Source: VMDJ01 sp965659945 (GTDB lineage: Bacteria > Pseudomonadota > Gammaproteobacteria > Chromatiales > Chromatiaceae). From it: DNA of 25,518 nt. The notes below the pieces were generated by a model. That model had not been told where the DNA came from. It worked only from the letters and a program-made list of their open reading frames with translations, and did not search any database. Below, piece by piece: positions 6,756 through 14,505 of this stretch. Numbering within the stretch: the first letter of the stretch is position 1; each line of letters starts with the position of its first letter. The translations under genes and the position numbers were made by a program. The DNA lies in assembly GCA_965659945.1 (NCBI GenBank), contig CBFHYJ010000018.1, positions 1 through 25,518 on the forward strand, read 5' to 3'.

Positions 6756-9590
6756 TTACAGTGCGCGAATGCGGTCAGCTTGAGTTGATAGGTTATCTAA
6801 TGCTGATTTAGCTTCATTAAGTTTGTCACGCTCTTTATTTACAACCGCTTCCGGTGCTTTATCCACAAAAGCAGGGTTAGTCAGTTTCTTTTCAGTGCGT
6901 TCAATGTCGGCTTGTAACTTGCCCATCTCTTTTTCGAGGCGAGCAAGCTCGGCATCCTTGTCAATCAATCCGGCTAATGGAATCAGTAGCTTCATCTCAC
7001 CGACTAAGGCGGTTGCTGATTCAGGGCCGTCTTCACCCGTGGCTAGAACTTCAATCGATTCGATTTTAGCTAGTGAGCTCAAATAGATTTCATGTTGCTC
7101 AGCGTTCTTGCGATCAGAGTCATTGGTGTTACCTAGTAAGACAGGTACTGGCTTGCCCGGTGCGATATTCATCTCACCTTTAATGCGACGTACACCTAAG
7201 ATCGCCTGCATGACCCATTCCATCTCGGTGACCGCAGCAGAATCGACGAGACTGTCATCAGCCACAGGGTAGGGCTGCGTCATTATGGTGTTGTTATCAG
7301 AGCCATCATGCGTGCCGGCAAGTGGTGCGACACGCTGCCAAATTTCTTCAGTTATATACGGCATGATCGGATGAGTTAAACGCAAAGATGCTTCGAGTAC
7401 GCGGACCAAGGTTTGACGTGTACCGCGTTTGGCCGCCTCTGAAGCACTATCACTATTCAATACCGGCTTTGAAAGCTCTAAGTACCAGTCACAATAGTTG
7501 TTCCAAATGAACTCATAGATTGCATTGGCCGCTTGGTCGAAACGATAGCCTTCGATCGAGTGAGTGGTTTCGTTAATCGCTTGTTGCATGCGAGATTGAA
7601 TCCAACGATCAGCCGCTGAGAACTCTACTTCGCCACCGTTTTGACCACAGTCTTGGCCTTCGGTATTCATCAACACATAACGTGCTGCATTCCACAGCTT
7701 GTTGCAGAAGTTTCGGTAGCCTTCAATACGACCCATATCAAATTTGATGTCGCGACCGGTCGCTGCGAGTGCAGCAAAGGTGAATCGTAAGGCATCGGTA
7801 CCAAAGCTTGGTATGCCATCTGGGAATTCTTTCTTGGTTTGCTTCTCGATCTTCTTTGCAAGCTTGGGCTGCATCATGCCACTTGTACGCTTAGCAAGGA
7901 GGTCATCGAGTGTGATGCCATCGATTAGATCAATTGGGTCAAGCACGTTGCCTTTCGACTTCGACATCTTGTGGCCGAGTGAGTCGCGCACTAATCCATG
8001 CACATACACCTCATGGAATGGCACCCGACCATCCATAAATTTCAGTCCCATCATGATCATCCGAGCAACCCAGAAGAAGATGATGTCAAAGCCAGTTACC
8101 AACACGTTGGTTGGATAGAACTGTTTTAGGCGTTCGGTATCTTCAGGCCAACCAAGCGTTGAGAATGGCCATAGGGCAGAGCTGAACCAGGTATCGAGTA
8201 CATCGTTATCCTGTGTCAGGACGGTATCGCCAAGATTGTGCTTTTCACGCACTTCTTCTTCAGAACGACCGACATACACGTTGCCGTCTTTGTCATACCA
8301 CGCAGGAATGCGATGCCCCCACCAGATCTGACGGCTGATGCACCAGTCTTGGATGTTGCGCATCCACTCGTAGTAGGTATTTTTCCAGTTATCTGGTACG
8401 AATTTAATCGAACCATCTTCGACTGCTTTAATCGCAGGTTCTGCGAGTGGCCCAACTTTGACGTACCACTGGTCGGTTAGGAATGGTTCAATAACCATGC
8501 CGGAGCGATCACCGCGCGGCACCATTAGCTTGTGATCAACAATCTTGTCGAGCAAGCCGAGAGCATCGAGATCCGCAACGATCGCTTTACGTGCGTCATA
8601 ACGATCCATGCCGATATATTTAGCTGGGATCAATTCACCTTCGTCGGCATCGTTTTCACGAATAGCAGCATCGATGGTGAACAGGTTAATCAAGCCACCG
8701 TGAATCTGTGAGCTAATCGCAGCTTCATCGCGATGACGTTGCCATACTTCGTAGTCGTTGAAGTCGTGTGCAGGTGTGATCTTTACACAACCAGTGCCGA
8801 ACTCTGGGTCCGCGTGCTCATCACCTACGATTGGAATTTGACGACCGGTTAAGGGTAGGTCAATCGTTTGACCAATTAGATGTTTGTAGCGCTCATCGTC
8901 TGGGTTAACTGCAACAGCACAGTCACCAAGCATGGTCTCAGGACGAGTGGTGGAGACGGTCATGTGGCCTTCGCTACTACTCAATGGGTAGCGCATGTGC
9001 CACATGTGGCCAGCTTCTTCCTCTGAGATAACCTCAAGATCGGATACTGCGGTGTGTAGTTTTGGATCCCAGTTAACCAATCGCTTTCCGCGATAGATCA
9101 AGCCTTCGTCGTAAAGGCGAACAAATACCTCTTTAACCGCGTCAGATAGACCTTCGTCCATGGTGAAACGTTCAACGTCCCAATCTACCGATGAGCCAAT
9201 GCGGCGCAGTTGGCGGGTAATGTTGCCGCCAGATTCTTCTTTCCATTCCCAGATGCGATCAATGAAGGCATCGCGGCCGAGGTCGTGACGGGTTTTGCCA
9301 TCCGCTTCGAGCTGACGCTCAACCACCATCTGTGTCGCGATACCTGCATGGTCAGTACCAGGTTGCCATAAGGTTGGGCGGCCGCGCATACGATTGAAAC
9401 GCACCAAAGTATCCATCACGGTGTTATTGAAGCCGTGACCCATGTGCAAGCTGCCGGTGACATTCGGCGGCGGAATCATGATGCAGTAGGGCTGTCCCTC
9501 TGCGGAGCTATCTGGCGCGAACCAGCCTTTGCTCTCCCAGGTTTGGTACCAGCGTTGTTCTATCGCATGTGGGTCGTAGGTTTTATCCAT
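6756..9590 (-). CDS. valS: Valyl-tRNA synthetase
   Basis: ValRS is a class I synthetase that charges tRNA-Val and edits Thr-tRNA-Val. The 944-residue length is normal. Visible motifs are the HIGH-type 'HMGH' at residues 49-52 in 'PPPNVTGSLHMGHGF', and the KMSKS loop at 541-545 in 'GHKMSKSKGNVLDP'. The editing domain carries 'STTRPETMLGD' and 'TPAHDFNDYEV'. 'DWCISRQIWWGHRIPAW' is typical of the family. The last 60 residues or so form the charged C-terminal coiled coil ('ELARLEKEMGKLQADIERTE') that contacts tRNA. Upstream there is no T-box-like structure. The DUF2798 gene follows at 8 bp. Confidence 0.98.
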   Translation of the reverse strand: MDKTYDPHAIEQRWYQTWESKGWFAPDSSAEGQPYCIMIPPPNVTGSLHMGHGFNNTVMDTLVRFNRMRGRPTLWQPGTDHAGIATQMVVERQLEADGKTRHDLGRDAFIDRIWEWKEESGGNITRQLRRIGSSVDWDVERFTMDEGLSDAVKEVFVRLYDEGLIYRGKRLVNWDPKLHTAVSDLEVISEEEAGHMWHMRYPLSSSEGHMTVSTTRPETMLGDCAVAVNPDDERYKHLIGQTIDLPLTGRQIPIVGDEHADPEFGTGCVKITPAHDFNDYEVWQRHRDEAAISSQIHGGLINLFTIDAAIRENDADEGELIPAKYIGMDRYDARKAIVADLDALGLLDKIVDHKLMVPRGDRSGMVIEPFLTDQWYVKVGPLAEPAIKAVEDGSIKFVPDNWKNTYYEWMRNIQDWCISRQIWWGHRIPAWYDKDGNVYVGRSEEEVREKHNLGDTVLTQDNDVLDTWFSSALWPFSTLGWPEDTERLKQFYPTNVLVTGFDIIFFWVARMIMMGLKFMDGRVPFHEVYVHGLVRDSLGHKMSKSKGNVLDPIDLIDGITLDDLLAKRTSGMMQPKLAKKIEKQTKKEFPDGIPSFGTDALRFTFAALAATGRDIKFDMGRIEGYRNFCNKLWNAARYVLMNTEGQDCGQNGGEVEFSAADRWIQSRMQQAINETTHSIEGYRFDQAANAIYEFIWNNYCDWYLELSKPVLNSDSASEAAKRGTRQTLVRVLEASLRLTHPIMPYITEEIWQRVAPLAGTHDGSDNNTIMTQPYPVADDSLVDSAAVTEMEWVMQAILGVRRIKGEMNIAPGKPVPVLLGNTNDSDRKNAEQHEIYLSSLAKIESIEVLATGEDGPESATALVGEMKLLIPLAGLIDKDAELARLEKEMGKLQADIERTEKKLTNPAFVDKAPEAVVNKERDKLNEAKSALDNLSTQADRIRAL

Positions 9591-9718
9591 AAAAAGGGAT
9601 CCGCGGTTAATGGCTTGGAAAAGCGCGCAATTATACCCAAAGCCCTTGTTTTATGCGGCGTTTGTCGGGAGGAGTCGGGTGTTTGGCTTGAATCAATATC
9701 TTGAGACGTATTTAGTGT

Positions 9719-9742
9719 TTCATTATTTGCTTAAATAATGAA
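9719..9742. repeat. 10-bp inverted repeat between valS and the DUF2173 trio
   Basis: TTCATTATTT (9719-9728) and AAATAATGAA (9733-9742) are exact reverse complements with a 4-nt spacer (gctt). The repeat lies in the 269-bp divergent gap between valS and the DUF2173-like genes, about 120 bp before the latter. It resembles an operator palindrome. No regulator can be named, and I see no confident -35/-10 pair in this gap. Confidence 0.55.
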
Positions 9743-9859
9743 TAAAGTCAGTCATTTAAAAGATTTTATGGGCAATAAAAATCCGACTATTTGTTCTAAA
9801 AACCGCCGGTGTTATGGTCAGAGCATAACTATTAAAAGAACCGAGTGTTAGGAGGGGAG

Positions 9860-10216
9860 ATGGCACTGGCAGCGGAGCTTATCAATCAGCCCGGCGTGAT
9901 TGCCGCGGGTGAATATTCTTATCGAGGTGATCGCTTCAGCTACAAGGGTGAGATGAATGACGACATGGCGAAAATGGCCGCCATTATGTGTCGTGCCACC
10001 ACTATGAGCGAGCACATGCAAGTCAATATGCTGGAGAGTTTCTGTCCGGATTGCGGCAGCACACCACCACAAGGGTGGATTGTCCGAGGACCCGGTTTCA
10101 CTGTGTGTAATTTAGGTAATGTGTTTGCCTTTGTGAAGAACGACGCCGGCACCCTGAATAGTCTAATGAAGCTGATGCACGATCGCATTGGTAACGTGGA
10201 TTCATCACTCGTTTAA
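9860..10216 (+). CDS. DUF2173 (roadblock/LC7-like) family protein, copy A
   Basis: This 118-residue protein is the first of three tandem paralogs. It fits the DUF2173/COG4831 pattern: 'LINQPGVIAAGEYSYRGD' at the N-terminus, a central helix rich in Met ('MAKMAAIMCRATTMSEHMQ'), and the block 'PPQGWIVRGPGFTVC', followed by a beta strand and a terminal helix. This alternation resembles a roadblock/LC7 fold. A CxxC pair, C62-P-D-C65, is unique to this copy; C83 and C43 are also present. There is no signal peptide or membrane helix, so it is probably cytoplasmic. A perfect 'aggagg' RBS lies just before the ATG at 9860, which favours it over the GTG at 9845. Its biochemical role is unknown. Confidence 0.7.
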   Translation: MALAAELINQPGVIAAGEYSYRGDRFSYKGEMNDDMAKMAAIMCRATTMSEHMQVNMLESFCPDCGSTPPQGWIVRGPGFTVCNLGNVFAFVKNDAGTLNSLMKLMHDRIGNVDSSLV

Positions 10217-10261
10217 TCAATAAAAATAGAGGCGCATGAGCGTCCACCATAGGAGTACAAC

Positions 10262-10615
10262 ATGGCAGATTTAGATCATCTAATGAACTTAGCGGGCGCA
10301 GAAGCAGCTTTTACGATGAGTTCACGTGGCGAGCTGAAAGAAAGCAAGATCGTTGATGGCAGCCGAATTAATACCACCGCTTTGGATTTGTTGGCGCATA
10401 TGTGTATCGCCAATATGTCGATCGCCACCATGCAAGCGCGTGGTTGGGAAACACAATCTGATTCCCAAGGCTTCTATCCAATTGAAGGATTCACCTTAGT
10501 TGGAATGGATTGGTCGGCAGTGACCAATGGTCGAGTCGGCGTGATCTTAAATAACAATGTAGCTGATTATGAAGCGGCCAATGCGGCCTTAGCTGCCGCT
10601 GGAGGTGCTGCATGA
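10262..10615 (+). CDS. DUF2173-like family protein, copy B (divergent)
   Basis: This 117-residue protein is the middle, most divergent paralog. It keeps the shape of copy A: 'LMNLAGAEAAFTMSSRGEL', a central helix with 'LLAHMCIANMSIATMQARG' that matches copy A around its 'IMCRAT' segment, then 'IEGFTLVGMDWSAVTNGRVGVIL' in place of 'GWIVRGPGFTVCNLGNVFAFV'. It lacks the TPP-G-W-x-V-R-G block and has only one cysteine. Its C-terminus is Ala-rich. An 'aggag' RBS lies 6 nt before the ATG. Its stop codon overlaps the start of copy C (ATGA), which implies translational coupling and perhaps fixed stoichiometry. Function unknown. Confidence 0.65.
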   Translation: MADLDHLMNLAGAEAAFTMSSRGELKESKIVDGSRINTTALDLLAHMCIANMSIATMQARGWETQSDSQGFYPIEGFTLVGMDWSAVTNGRVGVILNNNVADYEAANAALAAAGGAA

Positions 10616-10944
10616 TCCGTCAAATGCTCGCCGTTGACGGCGTCATGGCGGTCTGCTCTTTTAAAGATGACGGTGCCTTTGTTGAAGGTTATGGCGTGAT
10701 GGGTGATGACCAACTGCAAGCCTTGTCGCATTTCGCACATGATTACAAGCGTATCGTTCAAGGTAATGCCGACCAGATGTCGATGTTTACCGGATGTAAT
10801 GGTTTCACGCCACCAACCGGTTGGGTTGTGCGTGGATCGGGTATGACAGTCTGCAGCGTCGCCAATACCGTGTGTATAGTGGATAACCAAGAAGGTAATC
10901 TAGATGAGGTGTTAAAGGAGCTCAAAGAAGCGGCGCACTTCTAA
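10612..10944 (+). CDS. DUF2173-like family protein, copy C
   Basis: This 110-residue protein is the third paralog. 'MLAVDGVMAVCSFKDDGAFV' aligns with the start of copy A, and 'TPPTGWVVRGSGMTVCSVAN' aligns closely with copy A 'TPPQGWIVRGPGFTVCNLGN'. It has a cysteine at C62, equivalent in position to the first cysteine of the copy A CxxC, plus C15, C81 and C88. It ends in an acidic/basic amphipathic helix ('LDEVLKELKEAAHF'). It starts within the stop codon of copy B and has no separate RBS, so it is probably translated by coupling. A strong terminator follows at 10967. Role unknown; heteromer formation with A and B is inferred. Confidence 0.68.
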   Translation: MIRQMLAVDGVMAVCSFKDDGAFVEGYGVMGDDQLQALSHFAHDYKRIVQGNADQMSMFTGCNGFTPPTGWVVRGSGMTVCSVANTVCIVDNQEGNLDEVLKELKEAAHF

Positions 10945-10966
10945 TCCGCTTTGGTTAATTAATTCG

Positions 10967-10997
10967 AAGGCTGCGTATCGATACGCGGCCTTTTTTT
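10967..10997 (+). terminator. Strong intrinsic terminator after the DUF2173 trio
   Basis: The stem AAGGCTGCGTAT pairs with ATACGCGGCCTT through a minimal CG centre, with one T-G pair. In practice it folds with a TCGA or larger loop. Seven T's (10991-10997) follow directly. It isolates the three-gene unit from pcnB. Confidence 0.9.
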
Positions 10998-11028
10998 ATA
11001 TGATGTCGCCCTTACATTGGATTAGCTC

Positions 11029-11043
11029 GGAGAGAGCGTTATT
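11029..11043 (+). promoter_or_regulatory. RBS and ATT start codon of pcnB
   Basis: A good Shine-Dalgarno (ggagag, 11029-11034) lies 6 nt before an in-frame ATT (11041-11043). The next conventional start, TTG at 11053, is 18 nt from it, too far for normal initiation. An in-frame TAG at 11023-11025 rules out any start further upstream. E. coli pcnB is known to start at AUU, which supports this reading. Confidence 0.6.
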
Positions 11044-12324
11044 ACCACGCCATTGATCATCGGTCGCGATAACCATCCCATTTCTCGCGTCAACATCGCC
11101 AAAGAAGCTCTCAAGGTGCTTTATCGGCTTAAGGATGCTAACTACGAGGCATATCTTGTTGGCGGCGGTGTGCGCGACTTGCTTCTGGGCTTGCACCCCA
11201 AAGACTTTGACGTAGCCACCAACGCGCATCCCGAAGAGGTGGCCGAGGTCTTTAATAATTGTCGTTTGATTGGTCGACGCTTTCGGTTAGCGCATGTGCA
11301 CTTTGGCCGCGAGATTATCGAGGTTGCAACGTTTAGATCCTTAACCTCGGGTGCAGCAGATACCGCAGAGCAAGCAACCGATGAGGGCATGGTGCTACGC
11401 GATAATGAATACGGCACTATTGAAGAAGATGCCTGGCGTCGCGACTTCACCGTGAATGCGCTTTATTACAATATCCGCGATTTCTCGATTGTTGATTACG
11501 CCGGTGGCGTTGATGATTTGAATGCGCGCTTATTGCGTCTGATGGGTGATCCTGAGACGCGTTATCGTGAAGATCCTGTGCGCATGATTCGAGCAGTGCG
11601 CTTTGCGGCAAAGTTAGGTTTTACTATCGAAGAAAAAACCGAAGAGCCGATTCGTCGTTTAGCGACGCTACTCAATGATGTGCCTCCAGCGCGTATGTTT
11701 GAAGAGGTCCTCAAGCTATTTCTTTCAGGACACGCACAAGCGACCTATAACTTGTTGCAGCACTATCATCTATTGCCCTGTTTATTTCCTGATGCCGCGG
11801 CAACACTTGAGAATAACGATCCCTCCACAGCAACACTAATTCGCCGTGGTATGGAAAACACCGATAGTCGTATCCACGAAGGCAAACCGGTCACACCTGC
11901 ATTTTTATTCGCGGTGTTGTTATGGGGCCCTGTGCGTGATCGTGCAGCAACGTATGAGGCAGATGATGTGCCGGCTTATCAGGCCTTGCATGCAGCAGTG
12001 AATGACATTCTTGATCGGCAGCTCCAGCGCATAGCGTTGCCGCGTCGTTTTAGTACGCCAATGCGTGAGATCTGGTCTTTGCAGCATCGTTTCTTGCAAA
12101 CACGTGGTAAGCGACCATTGCGTTTATTATCGCATCCACGTTTCCGTGCAGCTTATGACTTTATGTTGTTGCGCTCAGAAGCGGGTGAAGTTGATGCTGA
12201 AGTTGCTCAGTGGTGGACCGAGTTCCAAGTAGGCAAGCTTGAGCCTACACAGCACCAAGACCGGGATGGCAAGCCTAAGCGTCGTCGCCGTCGTCGTAAT
12301 AATTCTAAAAAGCGTGATGCATGA
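11041..12324 (+). CDS. pcnB: Poly(A) polymerase I
   Basis: PcnB adds 3' poly(A) tails to RNAs, which promotes their decay. The 427-residue product has the class II nucleotidyltransferase head 'LVGGGVRDLLLG', the catalytic D55-x-D57 in 'KDFDVATN', 'RRFRLAHVHFGREIIEVATF', 'RRDFTVNALYY' and 'REDPVRMIRAVRFAAKLG'. The PcnB-specific C-terminus has 'HPRFRAAYDFMLLRSEAG' and 'WWTEFQ', and ends in an Arg/Lys-rich tail ('KPKRRRRRRNNSKKRDA'), as in E. coli. I start at ATT 11041 because only it is well spaced from the RBS; a TTG at 11053 would shorten the product by four residues. folK overlaps its stop by ATGA. Confidence 0.95.
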   Translation: MTTPLIIGRDNHPISRVNIAKEALKVLYRLKDANYEAYLVGGGVRDLLLGLHPKDFDVATNAHPEEVAEVFNNCRLIGRRFRLAHVHFGREIIEVATFRSLTSGAADTAEQATDEGMVLRDNEYGTIEEDAWRRDFTVNALYYNIRDFSIVDYAGGVDDLNARLLRLMGDPETRYREDPVRMIRAVRFAAKLGFTIEEKTEEPIRRLATLLNDVPPARMFEEVLKLFLSGHAQATYNLLQHYHLLPCLFPDAAATLENNDPSTATLIRRGMENTDSRIHEGKPVTPAFLFAVLLWGPVRDRAATYEADDVPAYQALHAAVNDILDRQLQRIALPRRFSTPMREIWSLQHRFLQTRGKRPLRLLSHPRFRAAYDFMLLRSEAGEVDAEVAQWWTEFQVGKLEPTQHQDRDGKPKRRRRRRNNSKKRDA

Positions 12325-12806
12325 GTGGTTTGATTGCCTATCTTGGATTGGGCAGTAACTTAGGTGACCCAGTCGCGCATGTAACCGAAGCGGTTGCAGA
12401 GTTGGCAGCTCACCCAGAAGTTACACATTCACGTTGCTCACCGCTTTATCAAAGTGCCCCTGTCGGTCCAGAAGGGCAGCAGGATTACATTAATGCGGTA
12501 CTCGAGATCGAAACCACCTTGGGGTCGATAGCGCTCTTGGAGTGGTGCCAGGAAATTGAGAATCTTCATGGTCGAGAGCGTCACGAGCGTTGGGGTTCTC
12601 GCACCCTTGATGTTGATGTGCTGCTTTACGGCGATCAAGTCATACAAAACGAACGACTAATCGTGCCGCATGCCGAGATGCATTGGCGTGCCTTTGTCTT
12701 AAGGCCGCTTGCGGATTTGAATACCGATGTTGCACTACCAGGTTTTGGACTGGTGTCTGAGCTGCTTTCTGAGATCAGCGAAGCAGGGCAGCATCGTTTA
12801 AACTGA
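12321..12806 (+). CDS. folK: 2-amino-4-hydroxy-6-hydroxymethyldihydropteridine diphosphokinase (HPPK)
   Basis: FolK transfers pyrophosphate from ATP to 6-hydroxymethyl-dihydropterin in folate synthesis. The 161-residue protein has 'YLGLGSNLGDP' at the N-terminus, 'GPEGQQDYINAVLEIET', and the signature 'RWGSRTLDVDVLLYGD' with the two Mg-binding aspartates D97 and D99 and the conserved R94. 'PHAEMHWRAFVLRPLADL' closes the fold. Its ATG overlaps the pcnB stop, a junction common in gammaproteobacteria, so the two are translationally coupled. panB follows after 36 bp. Confidence 0.96.
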   Translation: MSGLIAYLGLGSNLGDPVAHVTEAVAELAAHPEVTHSRCSPLYQSAPVGPEGQQDYINAVLEIETTLGSIALLEWCQEIENLHGRERHERWGSRTLDVDVLLYGDQVIQNERLIVPHAEMHWRAFVLRPLADLNTDVALPGFGLVSELLSEISEAGQHRLN

Positions 12807-12842
12807 GCATCTTAGTTGGCGTAAGCCCTGAAGAGAAACACC

Positions 12843-13640
12843 ATGGCAAAAATTACCATCAGTCATCTGAATAAGATGAAACAAGCGGGTGAAAAAATCA
12901 CCATGCTTACCAGTTATGACGCAAGTATGACGCGCCTTGCTGAAACAGCGGGTGTGGATACGCTGCTCGTGGGTGATTCCCTAGGTATGGTGATTCAAGG
13001 TCATGGCAGCACATTGCCTGTAAGTGTGAATGACATGGTGTATCACACCGCCAATGTTTCGCGTGTAAGTCAGTCAGCCATGGTGATCGCGGATATGCCG
13101 TTTATGAGTCACGGCACTCAACAGCAAGCTTTAGATACTGCAGGTCGCCTGATGAAAGAAGGTGGTGCTGAGATGGTCAAGATCGAAGGGGGCGCACCTC
13201 AGGTTGAAACGGTTCGTCATCTCACCGAGCGTGCAGTGCCTGTATGTGGCCACTTGGGTTTAATGCCGCAATCGATTCATCAGTTAGGTGGTTATCGCGT
13301 GCAAGGTAAAGAAGCCCAAGCAGCCGATCAAATGATTGCCGATGCCTTAGCCCTGCAAGCAGCGGGTGCGCAGATGCTGGTGTTGGAATGTATTCCACAG
13401 GCCTTAGCGCAATCGATTACCCAAGAGTTGGCAATCCCAGTGATTGGTATTGGTGCAGGTAAAGACACTGATGGCCAAGTGTTGGTGTGTTACGACATGC
13501 TCGGCATGAGTGTGAATCGCATTCCAAGTTTCGTGAAAAATTTCTTGGCTGATACAGGCAGCGTTGAAGAAGCATTAAGCGCATATGTTTCAGCGGTAAG
13601 AGCAGGTCAGTTTCCTTCGGCAGAACATATTCCAGCATGA
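12843..13640 (+). CDS. panB: 3-methyl-2-oxobutanoate hydroxymethyltransferase
   Basis: PanB makes ketopantoate from 2-oxoisovalerate and methylene-tetrahydrofolate, the first committed pantothenate step. The 265-residue TIM-barrel protein has the metal ligands D45 ('LLVGDSLGMV') and D84 ('VIADMPFMSHG'), E115 in 'MVKIEGG', and the general base E182 in 'LVLECIP'. 'VIGIGAGKDTDGQVLV' is the usual late signature. The RBS 'gaagaga' lies about 6 nt before the ATG. The panC start overlaps its stop (ATGA). The upstream folK gene supplies the folate pathway that feeds the one-carbon donor. Confidence 0.97.
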   Translation: MAKITISHLNKMKQAGEKITMLTSYDASMTRLAETAGVDTLLVGDSLGMVIQGHGSTLPVSVNDMVYHTANVSRVSQSAMVIADMPFMSHGTQQQALDTAGRLMKEGGAEMVKIEGGAPQVETVRHLTERAVPVCGHLGLMPQSIHQLGGYRVQGKEAQAADQMIADALALQAAGAQMLVLECIPQALAQSITQELAIPVIGIGAGKDTDGQVLVCYDMLGMSVNRIPSFVKNFLADTGSVEEALSAYVSAVRAGQFPSAEHIPA

Positions 13641-14488
13641 AGATGATCGAGCAGCTTGAGCAGCTGCGAATCGCCACACAACTTGCAAAACAACTCGGTC
13701 GCGTCGCGTTTGTCCCAACGATGGGTAATTTGCATGAAGGGCATCTGACTTTGATGCGTGAAGCGCGCAAATATGCACAGACCATTATCTGCAGTATTTT
13801 CGTTAATCCAATGCAGTTTGGTGCGAATGAGGATTTGGATAAATATCCGCGCACTCTCGATGCGGATATTGCGGCGCTCGAATCGGTCGGCGTCGATCTG
13901 CTGTATTTCCCAAGTGTGGAAACCATGTACCCCAAGCCGCTCTCTGATCAAACCAAGGTCGAGGTGCCGGTAATCAGTGATTTGTATTGTGGTGCATCAC
14001 GCCCAGGGCATTTTGTCGGGGTAGCAACGGTCGTCGCCAAGCTATTTAATATGGTACAGCCTGATGTGGCTTTGTTTGGCACTAAAGACTTTCAGCAACT
14101 CGCGGTGATTCGTCGCATGGTGACTGACTTGGCGATGCCAATAGAAATTATTGGCGTGCCGACGGTGCGTGAGGATGACGGTCTGGCAATGAGTTCACGT
14201 AACCAATATCTGGCCAGAGATGAACGTGCAATTGCACCAATGATGTATGCGGAACTCAAAAAGCTGGCCGAAACATTTAGTCAGGATCTTTCTCAGCTTG
14301 AGCAGCACTCTGCCGATAGCCAGCGCCGTCTAGCTAAAGCGGGTTTTGAACCAGATTATCTGCATGTCTTGGATGCAGACACTTTGTTGCCTTTCACTGA
14401 TCAAAGTCAGCAAGGCGTTATTTTAATTGCGGCTAAACTAGGCGTAGCTCGTTTAATCGATAACATTGAATTTACTTGCGCTCGCTAA
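13637..14488 (+). CDS. panC: Pantoate--beta-alanine ligase
   Basis: PanC joins pantoate and beta-alanine with ATP through a pantoyl-adenylate to give pantothenate. The 283-residue protein has the HIGH-like ATP site 'PTMGNLHEGHL' (H33 and H36), 'SIFVNPMQF' near residues 53-61, 'CGASRPGHFVGVATVV', 'KDFQQL' at 150-155 and the KMSKS-like 'MSSRN' at 185-189. It overlaps panB by ATGA. No panD (aspartate decarboxylase) is visible nearby. The MscS gene starts 17 bp after its stop. Confidence 0.97.
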   Translation: MKMIEQLEQLRIATQLAKQLGRVAFVPTMGNLHEGHLTLMREARKYAQTIICSIFVNPMQFGANEDLDKYPRTLDADIAALESVGVDLLYFPSVETMYPKPLSDQTKVEVPVISDLYCGASRPGHFVGVATVVAKLFNMVQPDVALFGTKDFQQLAVIRRMVTDLAMPIEIIGVPTVREDDGLAMSSRNQYLARDERAIAPMMYAELKKLAETFSQDLSQLEQHSADSQRRLAKAGFEPDYLHVLDADTLLPFTDQSQQGVILIAAKLGVARLIDNIEFTCAR

Positions 14489-14505
14489 ATAGCGCACATC
14501 ATCCT

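Noticed and set aside
9738..9851. 37-codon frame starting inside the palindrome and ending in the RBS of DUF2173 copy A
   Set aside because: It has no Shine-Dalgarno, its start lies within the inverted repeat, and its composition is unremarkable. A leader-peptide role is possible but unsupported.
12270..12324. Arg-codon repeat (cgt/cgc) at the 3' end of pcnB as a tandem repeat element
   Set aside because: It encodes the basic C-terminal tail normal for PcnB and is low-complexity coding sequence.
13417..13935. Long minus-strand open frame antisense to panB/panC
   Set aside because: It lies opposite two clear genes with full catalytic motifs, and its translation is rich in Ser, Cys and Arg as expected of a reverse-strand shadow.
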